Source: Hymenobacter plasmatis (lineage in GTDB: Bacteria > Bacteroidota > Bacteroidia > Cytophagales > Hymenobacteraceae). From it: a stretch of 64,000 nt of DNA. Numbering within the stretch: position 1 is the stretch's first letter; every line of letters starts with the position of its first letter. Location of the stretch: the NCBI RefSeq assembly GCF_020711255.1, contig NZ_JAJFAW010000003.1, positions 203,517-267,516 on the forward strand, in the 5' to 3' direction. The notes under the pieces are model-generated. The model was not told the origin of the DNA. It saw only the letters and a program-made list of their open reading frames with translations, and searched no databases. Below are positions 54,296 through 63,326 of this stretch, piece after piece. Position numbers and translations under genes: made by a program.

Positions 54296-55597
54296 TTATT
54301 CTTTCAGCAGCTTATCTACTTCGCGGTTAAAGCCCGCAATTTCTTCCTGGTAGTATTTGCCCGTGCCGGGCCCGGCAAACCCGGTGTGAATCTTCCGCAC
54401 GTTGCCTTTCTTATCCAGGAAAATGGTGGTGGGGAAAGCCAGAACTTTCGCCAGCTGGGGCAAGGACTTGGCCGCCGAATCCTTGTTGGATACGCCCGCT
54501 ACTGCCAGCTCGTAGTTGATGTGGTACCGGTCGCGCAGGTTGCGCAGGCGGGCCGAGGCCACTTTGTAGTCGGGGCTGCGCTCGTAGCCCAGGCCGATGA
54601 CCTCGACGCCGCGGCTCTTGTTCTTGTCGTACCACGGCGCTAAATAAGCCGTTTCGTCCATGCAGTTGGGGCACCACGAGCCCAGCAGCTGAATCACCAC
54701 CACCTTGCCGCGATACTTGGGGGCACTAGGGTCCACCACGCCGCCCTCGAAGATGCTGGGGAACTTGAAGTTGAGCTGGGATTCGCCCTTTTTCATGTAC
54801 GTCAGGGTGTCGGCGTCGGGCAGCTTGGCTTTGGGGTCGAGCACGGCGGTCCAGGTTTCGTGGCCGGCTTTGCCGGAGTAGAAGTCGCCCTTGAGGGTGC
54901 CGTTGGGCTGCTTGGTGGCCTGGAACAGAAAGCCGTGGTTGCCGTCGAACGTGGAGAGGCCCAGGCCGCTGGGCAGCACCGCGCCCGAGAGGTAGCGGTA
55001 GTCGCCGGTGGTGGTGAGGAACGTGCCCGTGATGGCGCCGCCGTCCTGCTTGAAAATGCCCACGGCCGGGTAGGTGTTGCCATCGGCTTCGGTGAACGTT
55101 GCCCGCCAAGTGCCGGTGTAGTTTGGCGTATTGGGCTGGGCCACGGGCATCGGCCGTTGGCCGTGCAAGGCCACTACCGGCACGCGGTACGGGGTTTTGG
55201 CGTCGTACTTCACCCAAGTGCCCGCGAGCTTGTCGGCGCCGTCGGGGCGCATCACCAGTGCGGCGTCAAACACGTGCAGGCGGATGGTGGTCGAGTCGCC
55301 GGCCGAGGTAATTTCGTCGCAGCGCAGGCGCTCGGCCCCGCCCAGGCCTTTATTGATGAGGTACACCACCGGCTTGCCGTTTTCCACGGCCACGTCGAAC
55401 TCGAAGTGAATGGCCTTGTTCTGGGCCCGCACCCAGCCATCCCAGTGGCCGGGCGCGAGGCCAGCGGGCGAGGCGGCGCTGGCATCGGCCGCGCGGGTAT
55501 CGGTGCTTTCTTTTTTAGAAGAAGATGAATCGCAGCTGGCCAGCAGGCTCAGGCCGGCGGTGGCCGCAGCCAGCACGCGAAGGGAGGTCGTAGTCAT
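54296..55597 (-). CDS. TlpA-like thioredoxin-domain lipoprotein
   Basis: 433 residues from ATG at 55597; the longer frame precedes the signal. Signal with lipobox (LSLLASC), so lipidated. Residues about 40-270 hold a beta-rich region (TGTWRATFTEADGN, KGDFYSGKAGHET), as in many Bacteroidota TlpA-like proteins. The C-terminal thioredoxin domain has QLLGSWCPNCMDETAYL with the redox CxxC, and FPTTIFLDKKGNVRKIHTG. Likely a periplasmic disulfide reductase for cytochrome or envelope proteins. Confidence 0.9.
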   Translation of the reverse strand: MTTTSLRVLAAATAGLSLLASCDSSSSKKESTDTRAADASAASPAGLAPGHWDGWVRAQNKAIHFEFDVAVENGKPVVYLINKGLGGAERLRCDEITSAGDSTTIRLHVFDAALVMRPDGADKLAGTWVKYDAKTPYRVPVVALHGQRPMPVAQPNTPNYTGTWRATFTEADGNTYPAVGIFKQDGGAITGTFLTTTGDYRYLSGAVLPSGLGLSTFDGNHGFLFQATKQPNGTLKGDFYSGKAGHETWTAVLDPKAKLPDADTLTYMKKGESQLNFKFPSIFEGGVVDPSAPKYRGKVVVIQLLGSWCPNCMDETAYLAPWYDKNKSRGVEVIGLGYERSPDYKVASARLRNLRDRYHINYELAVAGVSNKDSAAKSLPQLAKVLAFPTTIFLDKKGNVRKIHTGFAGPGTGKYYQEEIAGFNREVDKLLKE

Positions 55598-55825
55598 ATA
55601 GTAGTGCAAAAGTGCGAATGGAATGCCGGCGGCGCCAGCAGCGCCACACAACTATTAGTGGTGCCATTAAGTTGTTACTAATAGCATCGGCGGCTGAGCG
55701 GGGCCCCGGGCAGCGCACTGCCCGAAGCCAGCCCAACGCTGCCCGGCTACCCTACGTTAAGACTACCAGCATCGGTCAATACCGCTATTAGCGTATTGCG
55801 GCTAGGTACAACTTGGCGCAGGTAC

Positions 55826-55833
55826 TACATTTG
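55826..55833 (+). promoter_or_regulatory. -7 box TACATTTG of the aconitase gene
   Basis: Exact TAnnTTTG match 28 bp before the ATG at 55862. TTG at 55813 is too near to be a normal -33 element. Confidence 0.5.
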
Positions 55834-55861
55834 CGCAACCACTCTTATTAATACGTATCCT

Positions 55862-58153
55862 ATGGCTTTCGACCTGGAAATGATTCGCGCGGTATACGCC
55901 GGCATGGGTTCCCGCATCGAGGCGGCCCGCGCCGCTGTGGCGCGCCCGCTCACCCTCACCGAGAAAATCCTCTACGCCCACCTCTACGGGGGCGAAGTAA
56001 AGCACGCCTACGAGCGAGGGGTTTCTTACGTCGATTTTGCCCCCGACCGCGTAGCCATGCAGGACGCCACAGCCCAGATGGCCCTGCTCCAGTTCATGCA
56101 GGCCGGCAAGCCTACGGCGGCCGTGCCCAGCACCGTACACTGCGACCACCTCATTCAAGCCAAAGACGGCGCCACCGCTGACCTGGCCGAAGCCAATGCT
56201 GAGAACAAGGAAGTGTACGACTTCCTGGCCTCGGTTTCCAATAAATACGGCATCGGCTTCTGGAAGCCCGGCGCCGGCATTATCCACCAAGTGGTGCTCG
56301 AGAACTACGCCTTCCCCGGCGGCATGATGATTGGCACCGACTCGCACACCCCCAACGCGGGTGGCCTGGGCATGATTGCCATCGGCGTAGGCGGCGCCGA
56401 CGCCGTGGACGTGATGGCCGGCATGGCCTGGGAGCTGAAGTTCCCGAAGGTGATTGGCGTGAAGCTGACCGGCAAGCTCAGCGGCTGGACTTCGGCCAAA
56501 GACGTAATTCTGAAAGTGGCCGGCATCCTGACCGTGAAAGGCGGCACCGGTGCCATTGTGGAGTACTTTGGCGAGGGCGCCGAAAGCCTGAGCTGCACGG
56601 GCAAAGGCACCATCTGCAACATGGGCGCCGAAATCGGGGCCACCACGTCGGTGTTTGCCTACGATGAGAAAATGGGCGACTACCTGCGCGGCACCGGCCG
56701 GGCCGAAATCGCCGATGCCGCCGCTGCCGTGGCCGCGCACCTGCGCGCCGACGACGAGGTGTATACCCAGCCCGAGCTGTACTACGACCAGCTCATCGAA
56801 ATCAACCTCACCGAGCTGGAGCCTTACGTGAACGGTCCGTTTACGCCGGACGCGGCCTGGCCCATTTCGCAGTTTGCCGCCGCCGTAAAAGAGCATGGCT
56901 GGCCCGAGAAGCTGGAGGTTGGCCTCATCGGCTCCTGCACCAACTCGAGCTACGAGGACATTACCCGCGCTGCTTCCATTGCCAAGCAGGCCGTGGCCAA
57001 GGGCCTGCACGTGAACGCCGAGTTTACGGTAACGCCCGGCTCGGAGCTGGTGCGCTACACCGTGGCCCGCGACGGCCTCCTCGATACCTTCGCCGAGATG
57101 GGCGGCGTGGTGCTCGCCAACGCCTGCGGCCCGTGCATCGGCCAGTGGGCCCGCCACACCGACGACCCCAAGCGCAAGAACTCCATCATCACGAGCTTCA
57201 ACCGCAACTTCGCCAAGCGCAACGACGGCAACCCCAACACCCACGCCTTCGTGGCTTCGCCCGAAATCGTGACGGCCTTCGCCATTGCCGGCGACCTCAC
57301 CTTCAACCCCCTCACCGACACCCTCCCCGGCACCAACGGCCCGGTGATGTTTGACGAGCCGGTAGGTGTGGAAATGCCTCCCCGCGGCTTTGCCGTAGAG
57401 GATGCCGGTTTCCAGGCCCCCGCGCTCGACGGCAGCGGCGTGCAGGTATTGGTGAGCCCGGAATCGGACCGCCTTGAGCTGCTCGAGCCCTTTAAGCCCT
57501 GGGAAGGCACCGACCTGAAAGGGTTGCGCCTGCTCATCAAAGCGCAGGGCAAGTGCACCACCGACCACATCTCGATGGCCGGCCCGTGGCTGAAATACCG
57601 CGGCCACCTGGACAACATCTCCAACAATATGCTCATCGGCGCTACCAACGCCTTCAATGGCCGCGTGAACGAGGTGAAGGACTACGTGACTCAGGGCGAC
57701 GGCTACACCACCGTGCCGCAGGCTGCCCGCTCCTACAAGAGCATGGGCATTGGCACCGTGGTAGTGGGCGATGAAAACTACGGCGAAGGCTCCTCCCGCG
57801 AGCACGCCGCCATGGAGCCCCGCCACCTCGGCGTGCGCGCCGTCATCGTGAAGAGCTTCGCGCGTATCCACGAAACCAACCTGAAAAAGCAGGGGATGCT
57901 GGCCCTCACCTTCGCCAACAAGGCCGACTACGACCTGATTGAAGAAGCCGACCTCATCGACATCCTCGGCCTGACCACCTTCACCCCCGGCCAGCCCCTG
58001 CAGGCCCGCCTGCACCACGCCGACGGCGATACCGACCTCATCACCCTCAATCACACCTACAACGAAGGTCAAATTGAGTGGTTCAAAGCCGGCTCGGCCC
58101 TGAATCTGATTCGCTTGAAGGAAAGCGGCGTGACGGAAGCCGCGACGCTGTAG
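55862..58153 (+). CDS. acn: Aconitate hydratase
   Basis: 763 residues from ATG at 55862. The mitochondrial-type aconitase, converting citrate to isocitrate in the TCA cycle. The [4Fe-4S] ligands are seen in [11 protein letters not shown] and [12 protein letters not shown]; substrate-site stretches are [40 protein letters not shown] and [19 protein letters not shown]. Full length. Monocistronic, with its own promoter box and strong terminator. Confidence 0.96.
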   Translation: MAFDLEMIRAVYAGMGSRIEAARAAVARPLTLTEKILYAHLYGGEVKHAYERGVSYVDFAPDRVAMQDATAQMALLQFMQAGKPTAAVPSTVHCDHLIQAKDGATADLAEANAENKEVYDFLASVSNKYGIGFWKPGAGIIHQVVLENYAFPGGMMIGTDSHTPNAGGLGMIAIGVGGADAVDVMAGMAWELKFPKVIGVKLTGKLSGWTSAKDVILKVAGILTVKGGTGAIVEYFGEGAESLSCTGKGTICNMGAEIGATTSVFAYDEKMGDYLRGTGRAEIADAAAAVAAHLRADDEVYTQPELYYDQLIEINLTELEPYVNGPFTPDAAWPISQFAAAVKEHGWPEKLEVGLIGSCTNSSYEDITRAASIAKQAVAKGLHVNAEFTVTPGSELVRYTVARDGLLDTFAEMGGVVLANACGPCIGQWARHTDDPKRKNSIITSFNRNFAKRNDGNPNTHAFVASPEIVTAFAIAGDLTFNPLTDTLPGTNGPVMFDEPVGVEMPPRGFAVEDAGFQAPALDGSGVQVLVSPESDRLELLEPFKPWEGTDLKGLRLLIKAQGKCTTDHISMAGPWLKYRGHLDNISNNMLIGATNAFNGRVNEVKDYVTQGDGYTTVPQAARSYKSMGIGTVVVGDENYGEGSSREHAAMEPRHLGVRAVIVKSFARIHETNLKKQGMLALTFANKADYDLIEEADLIDILGLTTFTPGQPLQARLHHADGDTDLITLNHTYNEGQIEWFKAGSALNLIRLKESGVTEAATL

Positions 58154-58185
58154 TTCCTCAGCTTCTCGCTTCGGCAGTAAAAACA

Positions 58186-58219
58186 ACGGCCGCCCCAGGA
58201 TTCTGGGGCGGCCGTTTTG
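58186..58219 (+). terminator. Terminator of acn
   Basis: ACGGCCGCCCCAG / CTGGGGCGGCCGT stem, loop GATT, followed by TTTGG. Confidence 0.88.
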
Positions 58220-58234
58220 GTTCAGACACAATAC

Positions 58235-58242
58235 TAAGTTTG
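58235..58242 (+). promoter_or_regulatory. -7 box TAAGTTTG of the AT-rich gene
   Basis: Exact TAnnTTTG match 29 bp before the ATG at 58272. Confidence 0.5.
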
Positions 58243-58271
58243 TAACGATAGATACTTATAATGCTGGCATT

Positions 58272-58919
58272 ATGGAATTCTCACTTTTCGCACTGATTAA
58301 GTTTGGACAAAAGGTTCATATTCAAGAGTTGCTGGACAAAGGCGTCTTATACATGAATCATGTAATTGAATTTGTTAAAATCGAAGATGCTGCTCTGAGA
58401 GGCGACGTTGACGAAGCGCTTATTTCCATTGAAGACGTCTTCAATATGGATGTTTTACTTGACGGAGTAGTGATTGCGAAAGCAGCTAAAGGCTGCATTG
58501 CAGTTCACAATAATTACCCTGTCGGTAATATCTACTCAATGTATGGACTCTATAAGACTGAAGACTTAAGTCAAATAAGCGTGGATGCGAGGTGCAAGAA
58601 ATTCGGGGATTCCTGTTTGATAATTCACAATGTGGGTGAATTCTTGAAGCGAGTGGAAAATGCGGCTTTAGTTGAGAATAAAAAGGTGCTATATAGTCCA
58701 GTTACCTATGAAGACAAGTCGAGCTATAGGGGGAAATGGTCATTGTTTAAAAAGCCGGTACTTTACAGTTACCAAAGTGAATTCAGGCTGCTTGTCAAAC
58801 AGAGTGATTTCATTGGTCCGATTATCCTGACTCTTGGTCCACTCAATGATATAGCCCTGATGTTTGACAGCAATGCTATTGACAATTTGAAAGTTGAGGA
58901 CAGGTTGAGAGAGGTGTAA
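58272..58919 (+). CDS. AT-rich hypothetical protein
   Basis: 215 residues with base composition far more AT-rich than the flanking genes, like the gene at 642-1628. No signal peptide or membrane segment. It opens MEFSLFALIKFGQKVHIQEL and has YMNHVIEFVKIEDAALRGDVDEAL, a pattern seen in a group of small unannotated proteins with FxxxxD...RGD. A later QSEFRLLVKQ and ILTLGPLNDIALMF look beta-rich. I cannot name the family. It is isolated between acn and the convergent EcsC gene and has its own promoter box; transfer from another genome is likely. Confidence 0.7.
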   Translation: MEFSLFALIKFGQKVHIQELLDKGVLYMNHVIEFVKIEDAALRGDVDEALISIEDVFNMDVLLDGVVIAKAAKGCIAVHNNYPVGNIYSMYGLYKTEDLSQISVDARCKKFGDSCLIIHNVGEFLKRVENAALVENKKVLYSPVTYEDKSSYRGKWSLFKKPVLYSYQSEFRLLVKQSDFIGPIILTLGPLNDIALMFDSNAIDNLKVEDRLREV

Positions 58920-58970
58920 TAATTGAGTTGGCTTATTACAAATTCCGCCGCTGGCACGCGTCACGTTGAG

Positions 58971-59717
58971 CTAAAGTTGAGCCAGGTGCCGCGCATCTTC
59001 CGCTGCGAAGTGCCGCATGCGGTAGCAGTTCATAGCCATGTCGCCGAGCTGCTCGATGAGGCGGTAGTTGGCCACGGCGCCCACTGCGGCGCCGATAACG
59101 GGCACGAGTTGAGCCATTTTGGCGATGTCGATGTAGTCGCGGTACTCCTGCTGCAGGGTACGCCAGTCGAATTCGTGGACGTCGGTGGGCAGGGTGTGGC
59201 GGTAGGTTTCCCAGGCGGCGAGGCGGCGGTAGGTTTCGTTGCGGGTGTGCTGGCTGCTGAATGCCAACTGAAAGACGTGCAGCAGGTACAGCCGCTCGGT
59301 GTAGTCGCGCACGTCGTAGCCGTAGAGAGCTGCCACGTCAAAGAGCAGCTTGAGCTTGAGGCTGAGCAGCAGCGGAAAGTCGGCCAGGCCCAGCAGGAAG
59401 CCCCCGGCGCCCGTGACGGCGCCTTCGGCCGTGGCCATGGTGCGGTAGTCGCGGATGCGGGCGCGCACGGCCGTTTCCCGCTCGGCCAGCGTGGCCCCGG
59501 TGAGGGGCTGGGCCGTGGTGTGAGTTGAGCCAAAAAGCACGCCGCGCACCATGTGCTTAATGGCCGCCGTGATGGCCTGGTGCACCCGCTCGGGAAGCAG
59601 CGCGTTGAGCCGGGTTTGCACACGGCGGGAAAAGCGGTTCAGAAACGAGGGCGGCCGCTGCATCTCCTGCTGCCAAACCTGCAGCTCGGCAAGGGCCTGC
59701 TGTTCTTCGATACTCAT
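58971..59717 (-). CDS. EcsC family protein
   Basis: 248 residues. Starts MSIEEQQALAELQVWQQEM and has the EcsC-like middle AEGAVTGAGGFLLGLADFPL followed by LSLKLKLLFDVAALYGYDVRD, then a final amphipathic segment (LVPVIGAAVGAVANYRLIEQ). EcsC proteins are named from the Bacillus ecs locus; the function is unknown. The Gly-rich hydrophobic stretches suggest membrane association. Followed upstream on the same strand by a small membrane protein. Confidence 0.9.
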   Translation of the reverse strand: MSIEEQQALAELQVWQQEMQRPPSFLNRFSRRVQTRLNALLPERVHQAITAAIKHMVRGVLFGSTHTTAQPLTGATLAERETAVRARIRDYRTMATAEGAVTGAGGFLLGLADFPLLLSLKLKLLFDVAALYGYDVRDYTERLYLLHVFQLAFSSQHTRNETYRRLAAWETYRHTLPTDVHEFDWRTLQQEYRDYIDIAKMAQLVPVIGAAVGAVANYRLIEQLGDMAMNCYRMRHFAAEDARHLAQL

Positions 59718-59816
59718 GGCGCTGGCTGGGGTAGGGTGGAGCGGGCCCCTAAGCTACGATGGCCGCTCGCGCCACGTTGAGGTTGCGCGGCTGCTCCAGC
59801 CGCTCGGTGGCCCGGC

Positions 59817-60242
59817 TTACAGGGTGGCTACTTCGGGCTCCTGCGCTTCGCGGGGCTTCTGCACCAGGTAGTAGTACAGCAAAATTCCCAGCCCAATAAG
59901 GAAGGGCACCAGCGCCAGATGCTTGCCCGTGACGTGCGGCATGACCTGCACGGTATCGAAGCCGAAAAACTCGCTGCTCATCCAGTAGGAGTTGGCCGCA
60001 ATCCAGAACACAATGGCCAGGTTGTGCGCCAGCTCCGACTTGTAGCCGCGCGTTCGCCAGGCAATGACCAACGCAATGCCCAGCGTAGGCACCACCATGA
60101 GCAGGCCCAGGGGTTTCCAAATCATGCACCAGCTGATGTCTTTCACCAGCCAGAACAGGATGTGGGTGTTCTCCATTTTGCGGTAGGAGGCCGGAATGCT
60201 GTAAACGGGTTCGGGTGCGGAAGTAGGCGTAGGGGCGGGCAT
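59817..60242 (-). CDS. Small integral membrane protein
   Basis: 141 residues with three or four hydrophobic helices: IWKPLGLLMVVPTLGIALVI, NLAIVFWIAANSYWMSSEFF and LALVPFLIGLGILLYYYLVQ. The motif WIAANSYWMSSEFFG recurs in uncharacterised Bacteroidota membrane proteins. The long N-terminal part up to ENTHILFW may be cytoplasmic. No function known. An exact TATTTTTG box ends 5 nt before its ATG. It begins 22 bp from the end of the GT2 gene on the same strand. Confidence 0.8.
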   Translation of the reverse strand: MPAPTPTSAPEPVYSIPASYRKMENTHILFWLVKDISWCMIWKPLGLLMVVPTLGIALVIAWRTRGYKSELAHNLAIVFWIAANSYWMSSEFFGFDTVQVMPHVTGKHLALVPFLIGLGILLYYYLVQKPREAQEPEVATL

Positions 60243-60247
60243 AAGCC

Positions 60248-60255
60248 CAAAAATA
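60248..60255 (-). promoter_or_regulatory. Near-leaderless -7 box TATTTTTG
   Basis: Minus-strand TAnnTTTG match ending 5 nt before the ATG at 60242, so transcription would start at about the first codon. Confidence 0.55.
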
Positions 60256-60264
60256 CGGCGCCAG

Positions 60265-61026
60265 CTACTTTCCGGGCTCCTCGATTCCCAGGGCCTGCAG
60301 CTGCGGGGCGTACTTCTGGTAAATCACGCGCAAGTCGGCGTTGTGCTTCGCGGCATCGACGCCGATACTCACGTTGCGGGAGTGGAAGCGGTGCAAGTGG
60401 CTGATGTGCGGGCACAGCACCGGCAGCTGCCCGGCCAGCAAAAACCGGACGTAGAGGTCAAGGTCTTCGGCCATGGGCAGCTCGGCGTCGTAGCCGCCCG
60501 CCTCGTCGATGAAAGCGCGGCTGTAGCACACGTTGCCCTGGATGAAGTGCTCGGCCCGGAAGATGGCGCGGAGCATGTCGGTGGGCGTATCGAACTGCCA
60601 GGCGTAGTAGTCCTCGTTGGGCAGGTAGCGGCCGTGCTCGTCCACGCGCAGGAAGTCGGCCACAAACCACGGCTGACCTGGGTGGGCTGCAATCTGAGCC
60701 GCGTAGTGGTGCAGGGTGCGCTGCAGCATGATGTCGTCATCGTCCAGAGGCACCACCCAAGCCTCGGGGGCTGTTTCCTGAATGAGCTGGTTGCGGGCCA
60801 GGCCGGCAAGCTGGCGGGCAGGGTCGTGCCAGTGGCGCAGCGGCGGGCCGGGCTGGGCGGCGGCTTCGCGCAGGTAGGCGGCCGTGCCGTCGCGCGAGCC
60901 GTTGTCGTAGATAAGGTGTTCGAACGAGAAGTCGAGCGGAGCGCTGACGCTGGCGCGTACGCTGGCCACGGCCTCGGGCAGCAGGGCCCGGCGCTGGTGG
61001 GTGGGGGTGATGATGGCAAAGTGCAT
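60265..61026 (-). CDS. Family 2 glycosyltransferase
   Basis: 253 residues. GT-A fold with AIITPTHQRRALLPEAVASV, YDNGSRDGT (nucleotide-sugar site), and the metal-binding Asp cluster VVPLDDDDIML (DxD). A later AEDLDLYVRFLL (ED motif, catalytic base) is present. No membrane helix, so the enzyme is cytoplasmic and membrane-peripheral. Sugar and acceptor unknown. It is divergent from the Dph6-like gene, with 135 bp between. Confidence 0.92.
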   Translation of the reverse strand: MHFAIITPTHQRRALLPEAVASVRASVSAPLDFSFEHLIYDNGSRDGTAAYLREAAAQPGPPLRHWHDPARQLAGLARNQLIQETAPEAWVVPLDDDDIMLQRTLHHYAAQIAAHPGQPWFVADFLRVDEHGRYLPNEDYYAWQFDTPTDMLRAIFRAEHFIQGNVCYSRAFIDEAGGYDAELPMAEDLDLYVRFLLAGQLPVLCPHISHLHRFHSRNVSIGVDAAKHNADLRVIYQKYAPQLQALGIEEPGK

Positions 61027-61161
61027 GGCTTGCTTGTTCGGCTTATGCGCCCAAAAAGTTGCTTACGGCTCAGCTCAACTTCGCTCAGGGGCCGGCCGCG
61101 CCGCTCGGATACTGCCGCCCAAATGCCTCTTTGGCCCATAAGGCCGTTACTTTGCCATGGC

Positions 61162-61899
61162 ATGAAAGAGCAGGCAATATTCAATTGGAGCGGCGGCAAA
61201 GATTCGGCACTGGCACTGTATAAGGTGCTGCAGGGCGAACAATACGACGTACTTGAACTGCTGACCACCGTGAGCGAGCCGTACCAGCGCATCTCCATGC
61301 ACGGCGTGCGCGTGGCCCTGCTCGAGCAGCAGGCGGCCAGCCTGGGGCTGCCCTGCCGCCAGCTCCTGCTGCCCGAGATGCCCACCATGGAAGCCTACGA
61401 GCAGCTGATGACCGCCACGCTCGGGGACCTGCAGCGCCGGGGCGCCACGGCTTCCATCTTCGGCGACATCTTCCTCGAAGACCTGCGCCGCTACCGCGAA
61501 GACCAGCTGGCCCGGTTCAATTTGAAAGCCGTGTTCCCGCTTTGGGGCCAGCCCACCGCCGCGCTTATCCGCGAGTTTATTGGGCTGGGCTTTAAAACCA
61601 TTACCACCTGCGTCAATGAAAAATACCTGGACCAAAGCTTTGTGGGCCGGGTGATTGACGAGGAATTCCTGCGCGACCTGCCCACCAATGTCGACCCCTG
61701 CGGCGAAAACGGCGAGTTCCACACCTTCGTGTATGACGGCCCAATGTTCCGGCAGCCCGTTGCCTTCGAGAGGGGAGAGGTTGTGTACCGCAAATACACG
61801 CCCGCCCCCAAAACCGACGACTCCGGGTACGACTGCGCCGACGACAGCGCTGGCCCCAGCCCGTTTGATACCGGGTTCTGGTACTGCGACTTGGTTTAG
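61162..61899 (+). CDS. Dph6-type ATP pyrophosphatase (diphthine-ammonia ligase family)
   Basis: 245 residues from ATG at 61162. N-terminal PP-loop FNWSGGKDSALALYKVL, EAYEQLMTATLGDLQRRGA, and SIFGDIFLEDLRRYREDQL. The late part NVDPCGENGEFHTFVYDGP is a hallmark of this family. In eukaryotes and archaea Dph6 amidates diphthine on EF-2; bacteria lack that residue, so the bacterial substrate is unknown. Standard length. A TTACTTTG box lies 7 nt before the start. Confidence 0.88.
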   Translation: MKEQAIFNWSGGKDSALALYKVLQGEQYDVLELLTTVSEPYQRISMHGVRVALLEQQAASLGLPCRQLLLPEMPTMEAYEQLMTATLGDLQRRGATASIFGDIFLEDLRRYREDQLARFNLKAVFPLWGQPTAALIREFIGLGFKTITTCVNEKYLDQSFVGRVIDEEFLRDLPTNVDPCGENGEFHTFVYDGPMFRQPVAFERGEVVYRKYTPAPKTDDSGYDCADDSAGPSPFDTGFWYCDLV

Positions 61900-62049
61900 C
61901 GGCCGGCAGGAAAGCGGCGAAGTGGGACGGAGTTTCTACCGCCGATGCCGACCTAAAAACCGCGCTACACGTACAGTTGGAGCCCGCCACGGCAGGGCTT
62001 ATTGCCCGATTGCTGCTGTATCCAGACGTCCAAATTCCTCCGCTTTCCC

Positions 62050-62739
62050 ATGCCCTCCCTCATTCGCAAAGTGCTGAAGCCCGTGGGCTACGTAGCCGGC
62101 ACGCTCGTGGGCGTGGCAGGCCTGTACCTGGCCGCGGCCTTCGTGCTTTCGCGCATTCCGGTGCCCAAAGCAGACCCCACGGCCTCACCCGACGTGCTGG
62201 TCTTCCTGCACACCAACGGCGTGCACACCGACATCGTGGTGCCCATCAAAACCGGCCAGATAGACTGGAGCAAGCAGCTGCCGTTCAGCAACATCCCTTC
62301 GGGCGATACCACCATGCGCTTCATCGCCTTCGGCTGGGGCGACAAGGGCTTTTACCTCGACACGCCCACCTGGGCCGACCTCAAGTTCAGCACGGCGTTC
62401 GTGGCGGCGTTTTGGCTGGGCACCTCGGCCATGCACACCACTTACCTGCACACCATGGTGCCCGGCCCCGCCACCGTGCCGCTGTACCTGAGCCGCGCCG
62501 AGTATGCCCGCCTGATTGCCTACATCCAAAACAGCTTTCGCTACGATGCGGCCGGCCACGTGCAGCACATCGAGGGCCACAGCTACGGCCCCGACGATGC
62601 GTTCTACGAAGCCAAACGGGTCTACAGCTTCCTGTACACCTGCAACACCTGGACCAACGACGCCCTGAAGGCCAGCGGCCAGAAAGCCTGCCTCTGGACG
62701 CCCTCCGACCGGGGCATGTTTTACCAGTACGGCAAGTAG
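62050..62739 (+). CDS. TIGR02117/DUF2459 family protein
   Basis: 229 residues from ATG at 62050; the longer frame starts ahead of the signal anchor. One N-terminal membrane segment (GTLVGVAGLYLAAAFVLSR) with a periplasmic domain. The family signatures are VFLHTNGVHTDIVVPIKT, FGWGDKGFYLDTPTWADL, HTTYLHTMVPG and FLYTCNTWTNDALK. Some members lie near urease genes; function unknown. The Cys in TCNTW and the His residues hint at an amidase-like site. Confidence 0.88.
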   Translation: MPSLIRKVLKPVGYVAGTLVGVAGLYLAAAFVLSRIPVPKADPTASPDVLVFLHTNGVHTDIVVPIKTGQIDWSKQLPFSNIPSGDTTMRFIAFGWGDKGFYLDTPTWADLKFSTAFVAAFWLGTSAMHTTYLHTMVPGPATVPLYLSRAEYARLIAYIQNSFRYDAAGHVQHIEGHSYGPDDAFYEAKRVYSFLYTCNTWTNDALKASGQKACLWTPSDRGMFYQYGK

Positions 62740-62780
62740 CGGCCCGCCCTTGCGCTTACCAACCTGCCCAGACACAAACC

Positions 62781-62810
62781 GGCCCCGCCGGCTGCAAAGC
62801 CAACGGGGCC
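62781..62810. terminator. Possible bidirectional hairpin between convergent genes
   Basis: Outer stem GGCCCCG / CGGGGCC with inner GGCT-GCAA-AGCC. No long T-tract follows on either strand, so function as a terminator is uncertain. Confidence 0.5.
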
Positions 62811-62848
62811 AAAATGGGTGAAACCATCGTGCCGACGGCTAGGCCGGC

Positions 62849-63097
62849 TTAATTAAGCCACACATCGGCAATCTGCTCGAAGCGGTGAGCAGCAAAAGCG
62901 CCGTAAGGACGCTCGGCATAAAAACCGAGGACGTGTACCTGGGGCTTGCCGGTGCTCACGTGCGGCAGCACGCGCACAGAGTACACACGGCCGGCTTCGG
63001 GCCAGTCACCAACGTAGTCGGCGGGGCGTTGCGTGTCGTTCACGCAACGAGCGAATTGCTGCAGGGGCAGCGGCGTAGGGAGCTTGACTTTTGACAT
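62849..63097 (-). CDS. Small conserved hypothetical protein
   Basis: 82 residues from ATG at 63097. Compact and beta-rich: MSKVKLPTPLPLQQFARCVN, DYVGDWPEAGRVYSVRVL, HVLGFYAERPYGAFAAHRFE, then IADVWLN. No Cys pairs or membrane segments. I know no function. A TAACTTTG box ends 3 nt before the ATG. It is divergent from the umuD operon; the shared 230-bp region carries the repressor site. Confidence 0.75.
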   Translation of the reverse strand: MSKVKLPTPLPLQQFARCVNDTQRPADYVGDWPEAGRVYSVRVLPHVSTGKPQVHVLGFYAERPYGAFAAHRFEQIADVWLN

Positions 63098-63100
63098 AAC

Positions 63101-63108
63101 CAAAGTTA
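63101..63108 (-). promoter_or_regulatory. Near-leaderless -7 box TAACTTTG of the small gene
   Basis: Minus strand TAnnTTTG match ending 3 nt before the ATG at 63097. Confidence 0.55.
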
Positions 63109-63261
63109 CCAATTATACGATAAACTAAAAAGCTTGGAAATGATTTTTTTAGTCTTATTTAGAGAGAAGCGCTTGAATTACTTTAATTTGACATAACTAT
63201 GTTACGAAGCTTGGTGAGGTACGTTGCCATTATCTAGTTGGATTGTATAAAGGTGTTAAAA

Positions 63262-63288
63262 CTATTTACTAAAATAATTAGTAAATAG
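63262..63288 (+). promoter_or_regulatory. Perfect inverted-repeat operator CTATTTACTAA-N5-TTAGTAAATAG before umuD
   Basis: 11-bp perfect arms around the 5-bp spacer AATAA. The inner 9-5-9 core (ATTTACTAA / TTAGTAAAT) matches the site at 12698-12720 upstream of the XRE-S24 repressor. It ends 38 bp before the umuD ATG, where a repressor would overlap the promoter. Confidence 0.72.
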
Positions 63289-63326
63289 CAACCCCAAGCC
63301 GTCAGCTCAGGCGTTTGGGTGCTCCT

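Noticed and set aside
55802..58231. 809-codon minus-strand open frame opposite acn
   Set aside because: Antisense shadow; the plus strand has all aconitase motifs.
62088..62775. Minus-strand frames opposite the DUF2459 gene
   Set aside because: Shadow frames with no family signature.
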